Source of the DNA: Paramyrothecium sp. XJ0827
Taxonomy: Eukaryota > Ascomycota > Sordariomycetes > Hypocreales > Stachybotryaceae
NCBI GenBank assembly: GCA_020881915.1
Contig: JAJFPB010000002.1
Coordinates: 2,914,001-2,978,000, forward strand
DNA: 64,000 nt
Direction of reading: 5' to 3'
The notes beneath the pieces were generated by a model that was not told where the DNA came from, did not search any database, and worked only from the letters and a program-made list of their open reading frames with translations. The position numbers were made by a program, and so were the translations under genes. This document shows, piece after piece, positions 37,943 through 49,353 of this stretch. Numbering within the stretch: the first letter of the stretch is position 1; each line of letters opens with the position of its first letter.

Positions 37943-38504
37943 ATGCAGCTCCTCAACTCTCTTCTCCTCCTCGCCGGGCTGGCCACCGCCGCGCCCGCCA
38001 CGCAAAAGGCCTTCTTCCTCAAAGTCACGTCGGCCAACCCGGCCGTCAACGCCAAGTGCGTGACCTCGTACCACACGGGCGCCGGGCGCGCCGACGCCGT
38101 CATCTTCGACTGCGGCCCGGCCCCGGCCAAGCTCTTCACCTTCAAGGGCAGCAAGCTCTCCTACACGGGGTACGGCCCGGACGGCACCATCCCGTCGGCG
38201 CTCTTCGCCGACAACGGGCTCGGCTCGTACGACAACTGGGGCGAGCTGTTCATCAACGCCGGCGGCCCTCTGGGGCGAGCTGTTCATCAACGCCGGCGAC
38301 GAGGGCACTCCCTTTGCCTACGACGCCAAGAAGGGTTTCGTCCAGAAGGACTCCAAGCTCGGCTTCATCGCGTGCCAGTGGTCCCACAACAACAACTACC
38401 AGGTCTTCGCCCTGGGCAAGGCAGACACCGAGTTGCCTTCGACGTGCTCGCACATCAAGCTGCTCCAGGGTTGCTACAACACCGATCCCGGCTGCTATGC
38501 TTGA
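37943..38504 (+). pseudogene. Small secreted protein, frame broken by 34-nt duplication
   Basis: The first 17-18 residues (MQLLNSLLLLAGLATAAP) form a clear signal peptide. The frame reads well to about residue 110 (KVTSANPAVNAK, TSYHTGAGRADAV, GSYDNWGELFINAG). There a 29-bp direct repeat (38236-38264 and 38270-38298, offset 34 nt) shifts the frame by one. The original frame then runs on as Arg-rich nonsense to a stop near 38527. The correct continuation is in another frame and ends at TGA 38502-38504; it has FVQKDSKLGFIACQW and a Cys-containing end. Without one 34-nt unit the coding length would be 175 codons plus stop. Six Cys in the mature part suggest disulfides. No GT-AG intron in this stretch restores the frame. 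The family resembles small secreted ascomycete proteins of unknown function. It could be a true pseudogene, a recent allele or an assembly error. Confidence 0.75.
38236..38298 (+). repeat. 29-bp direct repeat causing a frameshift
   Basis: Two identical 29-nt copies, starting CTGGGGCGAGCTG and ending CGCCGGCG, at 38236-38264 and 38270-38298, separated by GCCCT. The 34-nt period is not a multiple of three and breaks the secreted-protein frame. Confidence 0.92.
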
Positions 38505-38736
38505 ACGTCAAGGGTTGGTATAAATGACCGGGCGAGCGACGAGGGAGGAAATGTAGATAATGGCGAGCGTTTATTATGGGACTGGGAGATGAGAAACAAG
38601 ATATTCAGTAATGTATAATTGAGATAATGTAAGGATATAACACTTGAAAAATGTAATAGAAATTGAGTTCATTTTCACAATTTGCGGAGGTTGCAGTAAC
38701 TTCCTACGAGCCCACCCCAGGTGTCTCGTCAGGGAC

Positions 38737-38819
38737 AAAATACTGATATCACCATTTTGATCACTGGTTAGGATTATGGTTAGTCTATTCAGCGATCAAA
38801 ACGGCGATATCACTGTTTT
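38737..38819. repeat. Imperfect 30-bp inverted repeat with mostly transition mismatches
   Basis: The arm at 38737-38766 and the reverse complement of 38790-38819 agree at 25 of 30 positions, around a 23-nt loop. Four of the five differences are transitions (three A/G, one T/C). It lies about 230 bp beyond the secreted-protein gene. It may be a miniature-element remnant or a terminator-like hairpin. Confidence 0.65.
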
Positions 38820-41800
38820 ATTCCTTTTACAATACGGTGGGTGTGCTGCTAGGTTACTTTCTCGTTCTTCGCGTAGAGGTACTCCTTATACAGTCTGCGA
38901 ATCCGCAGTCGGCAATGAACGCCCACACTCGACATGAGAGGGCTCGCCCTTGATTTTTGGATACGACTTGGAGGAACCGCGTTAGAAGTAAGGCCGGAGC
39001 TCTCGATTCGTGTCGCCGTGATGAGCAAGAGTGCTTGTCCCACTAGAGGGTATGTTATAGGGTATCATTCTCACGCATTGGTAGGCGATCAGTGTCCTCA
39101 CGGGGGAGGAAATTTTGTTCTTATCGACGTCCGCGATTGCCGCCAGGGAGTCCATCATAGCATCAACTCGCAAGCGGTAATGTCCTGAAAAGGTATATGT
39201 ACATATATGCTCTCATTCTTGAAGCGGGCCACTCTAAAATGAGAATGATATATTCATGACGACAGTTCTTAATCAGCACCGGACGAGAACTCTGAGGATA
39301 GACGGGAGTATGAAACTGCTTTGATTGAGGGATCAACCTGCCGAGCATATCATGCTCACCGAAACGGTCGTCCTCGCCACGAGGTTGAATTTCCCTTGAT
39401 TGACATGGTCACAGAAAATGAAGAGTTGCTTTCTCGTGACCCGACACCAGTCTCGACTGATCGCCTAGTTGTGTCTTGCCTGTTCCTACCTGCGCATACA
39501 TCCATGTTGGCCGTTCGCGCAACGCGGTGTGGCACCATTCCCGGGACTGATGCACAAGTCTGGTTAGTAGCAGCTCATGCGATAGGGAAGGCCAGTAGCC
39601 GCCAGAAGCGACAGCATTGGTTCCTAATCCGAAACCCATTGTCTGTATTGCATTACTAGTTCAGTAACGCCGCTCAGAAAGTGACCGACAGCCATATCCT
39701 TCTTTCGGAGACATTGTGAGGGCAAGCAGCCAAAAGGGCCTCAGAGTGATTCATGGTTCAGCGACTGATCTGGGTTGAGGAAACGTTATGGGAGAATCCG
39801 AGCAGCCTCCAGACCGATTCAGCTCTTCCTCAGAGTAATGCACCGATAGCCAGATTCGCGTGGTGTGAGTCCAAGAGGGATTTGCGTGTCTTATAAATTG
39901 CGAGTGATCATCCACATGAGGCTTGCGGTCGGATGAAGGAGGCGTGATCCTGGGAAGACCCTGTATGGCTCTAAACCATGCTCCTGCATTATCATGGTCA
40001 GGGACTGTATGCATGCGTTGCGTGCAACAGCGATCGCAAAGCCACTCATTCACTACAGTCTAACCCGGAGCCAAGTTCAGCCACTCCAGCTAGACGCAGC
40101 TGAGACAATCCTTTCTCACACCCTTGCTGGCGGGGATGCAATTCGCATGGTAGAACTCAGATGTGGAGAGCACCTTATGTCCAAATGGGCCCCAAGCTCG
40201 TGTCAACACAAACCTGGAAGCCCGTTCCAGCGATGCCTCGACACGGGGTTGGTTTGGCCTGAGAACCTGTTGCAGAAGCAAGTCAGCAGCCGCGTGGCGC
40301 GAGAGTTGGGCGTGGTGGCAGCACACGAACTACGACAGGCCGGGATGCCAAACTCGGCAATCGGACGGGCGACTGGCGGGCACGCTTGGGGGTTGCACGG
40401 ACATGCCACTGGCGCCCGCACTGCGGAACGAATCCGCCGTGAAACAATAGACCATCAATCATACACGGAGCAGAAGCAGGCTAGTCAGTTCACCAGCCTT
40501 ATTTCCATCGGTCATGACAAACCGCCGGGACCTGCTTGGGGAGAGCCCAGTCCAGCCCAGCCCAGCCATGACCGCCATGTTGCTTCCCGCCCTCCAGGAC
40601 GGACCATCCTCCGACTTAAGCCCCCTCGGGGTGCTTGACATGTTCTCCCCGTCCTGCTCAAGCCGCCATGCATCCCGCGCATCGACCAGGATGCTCGGAG
40701 CAATTGTTCGTTAGGCGAAGCCGGCCAATTCGGTCTTAGCGAGATCCCGCCGAGAGGGGCGGCGGAACGGGCGCTGCGCAATCGTACTGTGCAATGAACA
40801 AGACGCGGGAGGCAAGGGGCAACCTGGAGCACGACACTACCGTACCTGCATGAGCGCGAGCCCCTAAGGCATATCGAGCCTGCAGCTCCAGCAGGGTGCG
40901 GGCAGGACGTGATATCATCACCATGGCGAGGGCCACTATCTGGGCGACGACGAGGAGACTCGTCAGTCACAGCGCGAGATGTCGCCTGGTGGACTTGAGT
41001 GACGACAAGCGTGCTACCGTTCGCATATTGCGCGCATTGACTCAGGCTCCGGCGGAACATTAAGTCGCTCGGATGACACGATGCTGGTAGTCGCGCCAGA
41101 TCGTACCATGACCCGGGGTCGTGTGGAGAGAACGACACCCGACGTGGCTGAGACGGCCGCGATAGTCTAGTGCAAGACACATGGCGGTCAGGTAGTTCGA
41201 AGTCATGGCGTTTTTTGTTGATGTTGATACGACCCCTCCTCCATGAATTGATTCAACGGACCGCACTTGGGGCGGGTGACGGGCCGTCCAAGGTGAGAGT
41301 AGTGTAGTTAGGCTTGTCTTCAGAGCCACGCTTGCCACAGTAGCCTCACAGAACGTGGTTTACCCACCACGGAACGCAGGGGTAGGCTTGGTGCGTGCTG
41401 TCGTTGCCGGGAAGCGCTAGGGAACGATACGACGACGCTGTGCTGTACTATGGTAGCGTATCACCCTCGCTCGTCCCCCCATGGCAGGCCGTATCAAGGT
41501 CGTGATGATCCCGACCGGACGTTTCACCCTCTCGATCAAATGTCCCATGACGCATTGCGGCACTAGCAACATCCCAACGAAATCCTCCTGTAACTAGCTG
41601 TGCGCGGCTACAAGAATCTGTATTGTCCTTCCGAAGGATCTCGGTGGTTGCAACCAGGCTTGTAAGCCAAGTGTAAGCTGGGCCACACAGGATCGTGGGG
41701 TCGCAGCCGGAAAGAGAAATGAAGGGTGCGGCACTGACTCAGGACATGACGAGCAACTGACCCTTGGCTCAACAGCCAGAGCCAACAACGAGGCACAGTT

Positions 41801-44800
41801 CAAAGCAGAGGCCATTTGTCATAAGGGGAACAGCATGTCAGTTGTGACAGAATGGGGCATGGTGGTGACATTCGCCGTCGGGAGGAGGCACCCCCGGCTG
41901 GATATGGCAACGCCCAATTCAATTACCATCATGTGCTCTGATGCACATTGCAGGCATTCTCACCCACCACCCGACTAACATTTTGCACTAGGTGCCAAGA
42001 TGGCGGAAGGTCTGTCACTGGAGCCAAACGAGAGCGGCGTGACAGTCAGGCAATAATTGTAAGCGTACGGTACTCTGCAACGGGCTTGCGCCTCTGATTT
42101 GGTCAGAATAGGCAGTTGCGAGGAAAGTACGCGCACAGCGTTTCGCCTACATACCATGTTGCATTTCTGATTCTACTTCCACCACCATTGTGCTGCTGGC
42201 GTGTGGCTGGTTCAGGGGTAAGTGAGGGAAAGTCCCATTCGTGTTCAAGTAGCCTGAGGCGGTGAAGGCGCACACTTGAACGCCGACGAGGCTCGGGCCA
42301 GCCGTACTTAGTCAACACGAAGTCATCAACCAGGGCCTGCACATTGATGATCCCTACCTTGGACGCGGCCAATTGTCTGAAACGACTAGAAGCCGGTGTT
42401 TTGGTGGCAACAAGAAGAACCTGTCATTTCGAGAAGCCTGCCCTTTTGATGTGGGGGAGCTGGAGAGCGTACAGTAGAAGATGGGGTCGAGCTGTGCGTG
42501 TGGCCTGAATGGGTCACGCTCGATTCTATGCGCACCCCTCATGTTTGCCTGATAGAGGCAACTACTTTAGTCGGTACCTGAGCTTATTGGGTCTCCAGGG
42601 GGGGGTTTCATTGTGCGATTAGCAATCCTAGCAAGTGCTTAGCAAAACACAGTCACCGCAAAACTTCAACTTACTGTATAATAGGATCAAAGATAATTGT
42701 AGTTCTTCTATAGAGCCTAGTGAGAAAGAAATAACTAGAGTATTTCTAAAGTTTTGAGTTAACTTTAATTTTACTCATGAAATGTAATATAGTAAGATAA
42801 AATTGCGAAGAGACTTGCATACTTAAGTTAGTTTGCTATTTTGCGGTGCCGGTTTTTTGCTACCCGCTTGCCTAGCAACCTCCATGCAGTACTGTGAGCG
42901 CGGTCGGCCTTGCGCAAGTACCTGTGGTCTTCACGGGTTCGAGACGTGCTTCGATGCTGCACCATGTTCTAGGTACCAGGATCCTCAGTGCTTCCGGTTA
43001 TTGGACAATGAGGTGGTGTCAAGAGAGGCGGCAGATCTGGCCAACTTGCCTATTCGAGCACTGGACAGTCTGTCAGCCCTCACCTAGAAACCTACGATTG
43101 TGTCTGTATTCGTCAGATTGAATAAAGCAACTACCTTGCCGCTCAACGCCCGTTCATAAGCTCCGGAGGGGCGGGGCAGCACCACAACTCTTGTTGATAG
43201 TGACCGCCCCTCTGTTCGTCCTTTCGCGATATGAGGAACCCTGGAAGCTGCAGCAGCACGGGTGATGACGATGCGTCCGTGAGTACCGGCGACAGGGACT
43301 GTGGAATCCCTCCACAGCCCCTCAAAACCCCTGTCCTTGCCCATCTTGTCCCTGCCATGCTGTGCGGGCTTGTTGCTGATGGCGAGTAAATGAGAGAGTG
43401 GATCAACAAATGAAAGAACGAGTGGAAAAATTGTGATTTTGAAGTGAGCGGAGAACGCGACTCCACGGGTCCGGCCTTGATTTGGATAGCTAGACCTTGG
43501 GCGCCCGCAACGAGATCGACCCAGCGAATGTGACAACTTCGCAACCCGCTACTCTGTGCTGCAACCCTACCGAGAGCCACGAAGCCAGGGGAGGGGCTGG
43601 ACTGGATTGTCTTCTGCATTGCTTCAACCGAGCCACGCATTGCCGATCAAAGCACGAAAAGGCTTGCCATCTGTAAAGGTGCAGCAGATGGCGCAGCGCT
43701 TCGCTTCACCTGAAAGGGCGGGCCCGCAACTCCAGGAAGGTAACTCGGCCCGTGAATAAGAGGGTCGAGAGGGGCAGGAGAAATGATGGATGGTGATACT
43801 AGATGTACCTTCGACCAGTGGCAAGTCTGGTATTCGCTTTCCACATAGCGGCACTGACCGCTTACGATCTCCTCGGCCATGTGGCTAAAATCGACATCGG
43901 TGTAAGCTGAGATCGAGGCTGGCCGATTACACAAGTCTGGCCAAGCATCCCAACCTCAAAGTCGTCTTCGTACCCGTACTTCTTGTTGGTTGACTCGCCG
44001 TTCAAATGAGCTTCCTACTAGTGCCGCACCTAGAATCGGTATCAGCCGCCCTAGCGCTGTGTCATAAGAAGGTGTTTTACTTTTATGTTCAACTACTGAC
44101 TGGTCTTCACAGAACCGCCGATAAATGTCGGAGTGTGAGCTTCTGCACACGTCTGCAGTTGTCCTTGCAAGCAAAGGCTGATGACGGGCGATGGAGCGAG
44201 ATATTTTGCCTCAACCACTATCGCCGCGAAACGGTCATTCGTTCGTGCCACCCATGATCTGATACCTTCGCTCCAGCTCCGAACATCAAGCCTAAAAAGC
44301 CTGGCTCTGTACGCAAGGTCCTCTTTGTTGTTCCAGAAGCACATGGTGGGTATACGGCGCGTACCGCCTCCAATGGACCGCAGAATAGCCTTGACGCGCT
44401 ATGACAGGGTTTTTTTTGCTTCTTCATATTTATTTTTGAAGATCCCAGTTTCGGCTCCGTCGTCGGCTGGACTTGGCTTGACGATCGCAAGAAGACTGGA
44501 CAAAGGGACCCGTTTCGGAGCAATTTAATGAAATGCAGGAGCTTTTTCTGACCTCGTGCACCACCAGCCAGGGCCTGGCTGCACGAACCAGGTGTCCCTC
44601 GCATCCATGTAACCTGCAAGGAGCTGATCCGCCAATGACACTCGATCTCGGCCCCCAAAATAGGGCCTCCGCAGCAACGCTGGGTGGACTGTACGGCAAG
44701 GGATGGCGCTCTAGCCTTGCCATGATGTGCCTGTGCGCGGGCCTTGCGCATGCCGCCCGACAGTCGCTGAGGCACTGTTAGACGTGCCACCCTGCTCCTT

Positions 44801-45369
44801 GACAGAAGAAGAGCTCCTAGGAGCCCCCAGAGAAACGACAGGCGAGAAGCTACGCCAACAGGCTTGTTGCTCGCATGGACACAAAGAAGCAGCGCCTCCC
44901 GAGCGACGTGACGGCGGCACTACGCCAAGTCTTACCGGGACTGCAGACGCGAAGGCACATTCAACTCCACTGATTAAAAATCAAGAGCATTGTCCTGGAA
45001 GGGTTGAGTGGTAGTGGTGGATCTCTGGCCGGCCGACGAGTGCCTGGCACTAAGATGACGGACCCTGGCAAAATGCTGTGGGCCTTCCATTTCCGGACGA
45101 GTCTGGGCGATTGTCAGGACATGGGTAATTTGGAGACGAGACCGATCGCTACGACTTCTTCCTGATGACAGAGAAACCGGCTTGTGGGGCTTTGGCCGAC
45201 GTGCAAGAACAGAAAAGATCGAAGAACAGAGGGGCTCATTTCAGAGATGCCTCGGTGTGCGTAGTTGAAGATGTTGCGAGAAGTATTCCGGACAATTGGA
45301 TATTTCACATGCCCACTGTTCCGTTATTGCATATGGACGTATACCAAAACGCGAGGCAAGAGGGTATGA

Positions 45370-46140
45370 TGGGTACCTACCTACCTTAAAGGTAAGCAGC
45401 TCGTCGGCTTGCGCCTGACCTGGATGACTTAAGTTACCATAAGCTACTCAAGTCCCTACCGCCTACCTGCTAACCTAAGGTAGTAAATCCCCGATGCTCT
45501 GTCTCCGTCTCCGTCTCCGTCCACGTCCTCGTCCTCGTCTCAGCATCCCATCGTGACGCTCCATGGACCAGTTTATGGCCGAATAACTAGCGTGTGGCTT
45601 CAGCAAAAGCTGGCGGGAGATGGGAAATCTGGCACCCTTCCCCTCTGGTTGTTTGATGTTAATGCGCCTCCAGTTTTCTGAACAGGCTAAGGTCCCCTCG
45701 ATAGGCCAGCTCGGCAAGGGTGAGGAAGGGAACTAAGAAGTGGGAACCTACGTACAACATCTACAAGATCTTACAACCGAAGATAAGGTCACCGTGAGGA
45801 AGGGGCGCAGATGAAGGTAGATAGGTGAATATAATAGAGGAAATAGTCATCGGCTACCTTATCTTGGTATCTACCCTGTTTACTGCACCGTCCTACTGTT
45901 CTCCGCCCCAAGCGTTGCGTGCGTTGCATTGCCTTACCTTATTACCATGGCCATGCTCGGTAACCTGAGGTATAACACAAGGTAAATATAGGCTCGCCCC
46001 TTACAGCCGAACCCCAGTTCCTGGTCACGCCCCGGAGTGCGCTTATTCAGGTACAAGTGCCTGAGACCCCAGTGCTAGCGGCCACGGCGTACCTTAGGGG
46101 CGCCAAGGAACGGACGGGGACAGGGGCCCCACCAGGTACC
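45370..46140. repeat. TACCT/AGGTA-rich promoter region
   Basis: Roughly 15 TACCT or AGGTA copies by eye, including GGTACCTACCTACCTTAAAGG near 45373 and CCAGGTACCTGAC near 46133. It lies about 0.5-1.3 kb upstream of the PH-like gene. A (TCTCCG)n/(TCCTCG)n tract is at about 45501-45540. Confidence 0.7.
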
Positions 46141-46651
46141 TGACAAGAGACAAACAAAGAGACAGCCGAGACATTCCTCTCGGGGGTAGAAACATCCACT
46201 CTTTAAACCTCGTTCCTCCGGAGCCTTCATCCGTTCCCGCCCGCATTTCTCCTACTTTATCTTGCAGGACGTGCCTTGCTGTGCGCCAGGACCATTTTCC
46301 TCACCACGGGCCCTGCTGTCAACTCCTCGTCGGCTTCTCCTGATACCTGGCAGGCTACCCCGTCCTTGACGACGCTGCACGACCTTGGCTACCTTGGTAC
46401 TTACTCTACCTACTACCTACCTTACCTCGACCCCTTTGCGCCAACGAGACGATACCCGGACGAACGAACGAATGCGCTGCCAACACTCCTCGGCCACTCC
46501 ATGAAGTTCCTCCTCCAGGACCACGCTCCCCGCGCTTTTATTTCTTCCTCTTCTCCTTGCAGCCTCCACTGAGCATGTGGCTGCCTTGACCTCGCATTCT
46601 CATTAAGTTGCGTGTAGCGCTTGCGCTGGCGATTCTTAGACGCTCCCGGCC

Positions 46652-48658
46652 ATGGACGCTCTCGATGGCATCCTCCTGATCCCGCCCGATCGGGGCCAGA
46701 TCTTAGGTCGCGCCGTATGGAAGGTGAGAGAACGCCATCATGCCTTCGTCATTCAACGAGGAGACTGACATTCACCCTTTCCAGCCTCGCTATGTCACCA
46801 TCAACAGGCCCGTCGTTTCCAGCCGGGACAGCCAGCCCAGCACCACCTTTTCCCATACTGGCACTCCTGGTCGCACCGTGAGCTCCGCGTCGAGGCCTCC
46901 TATTCGAGTTCCTCATGACGAATACATGCTCTCAGTATACAAATCAAGGGTTCGTTCGCCATGACATTTGAAAGCGTGCTCTCCGGCCCGTTCCAGCGTT
47001 GTTTCGTTGCTAAACAGATGGTCATGTAGGAAGACACTGAGCCTGCTTGTCAATGGCCTGTCAACTCCATCACCGATTGCACAGTTCAAATGCTATCACA
47101 CCGCAAACAGGGCCATGTGCTACCAACTCTTGTCCTTACAATCGCCGACAAAGATCGCAAGCGTCGATCAAGCCGGGCCGCTGGGTTAATATCGAAAGAT
47201 TCAGCCTCGACAACAGTTTGGTTTCGTACTCCACCAGATAATAACTATCCGAGCCTCCACGACTGGGCGCGGTGCATCCTCTCCAAAAAAGGCATAATGA
47301 GCCCCGACAGCCCAGTTTCCCCCTTGTTTCCGGGTCCTACCACCCGCCGAGATGCTCCAGAAACTACACCCCGCCCTGGTAGCGGCAACACGGCCTCTCG
47401 ATACGATGGCAGGCAGCTTGCGCACAAGGCCTCGACAGCCACGCACTCCACGAGTACACGAGAGCGCCCCCTGACTTTCAGCTCCGAATCCCCGAGCCTC
47501 AAATCGAAACGAAGTGACCTCTCCTCTCCTGCTAGCAGTACTTATCCTATCCAGCATTTTGGATACCCTACCTCCTCTCAAAACTACCCCAACGCGATGC
47601 CCTACGATTTGCCTTCCCCCACCACTACAGCAGATTATCAGGGTGACTTCATCGAAGGTTGGACGTCAGCCCAAGGACGCTCCTCCACGGTCAGTTCGCC
47701 TGCACACGGAAGGGACAGCATCAGCTCTCAGGCTGTGCCCGCGTCCATAGCTGATTCAGGCTCCCCATCTGCACCTCGCGAGACGATCTTGGACAGAGCA
47801 TTTCAGATGCGATTCATTCCTGGCTCCGAGCGCGAGGTTCCTGGGGAAGAGAAACTAAGCTCTTTGGCTCGATTTGAAGCATTGATGCGCGAAGCGGATG
47901 CGAAGCGGAAGCATAGAGGGCCGGCTCCAAACGTCCACAAAATCCCAATGCGTAGTGCATTTGATGCAGATGACAGTTCCGACGAAGGTCAGGAACCTTA
48001 CAACTCGGATTCCGACAGTGATAGCTTCGTTCACGAACAGGATGCCTTACGATCTCCTTCTCTCATCCCTCCATCAGCACAGCGCGCTCTGGATTTCATA
48101 ACCAACCGCCATGACGCGCTGCAATCGCCGACTTCCCCACGGCCATCTTTTTCTCGGACCCATCTCAGCTTCCATGCAGGTGCTGCTCACCAGCGGCTCC
48201 CTGTGCCCCCAGCACGACCTCATACTGCGCATGGGAAGAGCCGTGCCAACCAAGAGAACCGTGCCAACCAAGATCAGCCCAGTGACCCTGGCCCTCAACC
48301 CCCATCAAGCGCTGTCCCTTCGGACAGCCAGGGCGTGAGCGGCAAGGGTCTGGATCATGGGGCTCGCCCTCAACAGATCGACAGGCGGCAGTCCAAGTCC
48401 AGCTCAAAACGATCGAGCTTTACCGAGTTCACTAAACGCCTGTCAAGCACAAGCAGCTTGCTGCTTGTTCAGACAAATGTTAGCGGAGGCAGCAGTCGGC
48501 CAAGCAGCGAGGTGGATGCCGCTCCTGTGGGGCGAACGGGCCTGAACCCCCGAGGCATGGGACCGCCTCCCAGAGAGCGCGATCGAGACGACCCGGAAAA
48601 GCGTTGCGGTTGGCGTGGTAGCGTTGGGGTCATCGGATCGGAAGGAGGTTTCTTGTGA
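46652..48658 (+). CDS. PH-like domain fungal protein, function unknown
   Basis: The model is join(46652..46723, 46785..46949, 47030..48658), 621 aa, introns 61 and 80 nt. Exon 1 encodes exactly MDALDGILLIPPDRGQILGR plus AVWK. The second donor is weak (AGG|GTTCGT), but it joins YMLSVYKSR in phase to EDTEPACQWPVNSITDCTVQM. Residues 1 to about 165 have the strand pattern of a PH domain: GRAVWKPRYVTINR, LSVYKS, QGHVLPTLVLTIADKDRKRR, TTVWFRTP and a closing helix SLHDWARCILSKKG. The rest is Ser/Pro-rich and disordered, with an acidic SDSDSDS stretch and a conserved-looking tail KRCGWRGSVGVIGSEGGFL. It presumably binds membranes or a protein partner. I recognise it only as a conserved fungal PH-like protein. 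Confidence 0.82.
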
Positions 48659-49353
48659 GCGGCTCCCATTTCCGCGGAGGAGTGGGATTTCAAGCTCTGC
48701 ATTTTCGAGGTATAATGAGCCTCGGAAGGGGTTGTTTACGTGCTTGTACGATTTTGATACCAGGTGCTTCACCATTACGATGTTTACGAAACCGGGTCCG
48801 GCGTTATGACTTTGTTTACAATACCAATTCACCGCTTCAGTTGACCGAGACATAAATCACACGGGCAGGTCTGAGCAAGTATGACGTATCGAGCCACCAA
48901 TACATTGTGCCATCGGCATTTACATGACGGCTCCAGCATATGGTTAATGGAAATCGGCCAGACAATTCCATAGAACATAATAACAAGAAAATAGTTCGAA
49001 GCACGGGGCGTCAAATTCCATGCATGGCGAGGCGACTGTTACGTAAATGTTCTGGTATATTCTCTTGATTTTTTTGGGTTTGCCGACATACGGCCTCCCT
49101 GCTATGCTCTCTGCAGAGGCTGTAGAACTCCTTTTAAAAAACTTACATGCTCATGATGGTGTGAAGAAAGGACGGTTCGCTATTGCGAGACCTCCTTTGC
49201 CAATGCGTCGCTCCCCCAACGCCAAGCATCACTGTCACTCCGGCTAGCCTCTCATCCAAAGCCCGAACATCATGAGATTTCAAGGTTGACGTGCTAGGTA
49301 TTTCAAGAACTTGGAGTCCCTATCCGCAGAACGCTTGAATATTGCAAAATTCC
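48659..49353. other. Intergenic, convergent 3' ends
   Basis: The 3' flanks of the PH-like gene and cse1, about 0.7 kb, AT-rich around 48900-49150. Nothing recognised. Confidence 0.5.

Larger units (their letters stand above)
38505..46651. other. 8.1 kb gene desert
   Basis: No gene could be supported. Frames of up to about 220 codons (40000-41180) are low-complexity, overlap on both strands and lack motifs. An AT-rich pocket lies at about 42640-42840. A 67-codon Cys-containing frame (ATG at 42884) follows it but is unconvincing. From 45370 to 46140 the DNA is rich in TACCT/AGGTA, and this end is probably promoter and leader of the gene at 46652. No transposase, reverse transcriptase or tRNA was recognised. 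Confidence 0.55.

Noticed and set aside
38236..38298. Intron explanation for the frameshift in the secreted protein
   Set aside because: The only GT...AG pair across the repeat spans 32 nt (38248-38279), too short for an intron and of the wrong length to restore the frame.
39994..41180. Overlapping frames of 214 (+) and 222 (-) codons
   Set aside because: They overlap on opposite strands in GC-rich DNA with no domain, signal peptide or splice-supported extension.
42640..42840. AT-rich pocket as a RIP-mutated transposon
   Set aside because: Only about 200 bp, no terminal repeats, no transposase remnant; kept only as a composition note.
46276..46572. 98-codon frame upstream of the PH-like gene
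   Set aside because: Lies in the probable leader, Ser/Thr/Pro-biased with no motif; could at most be an upstream frame.
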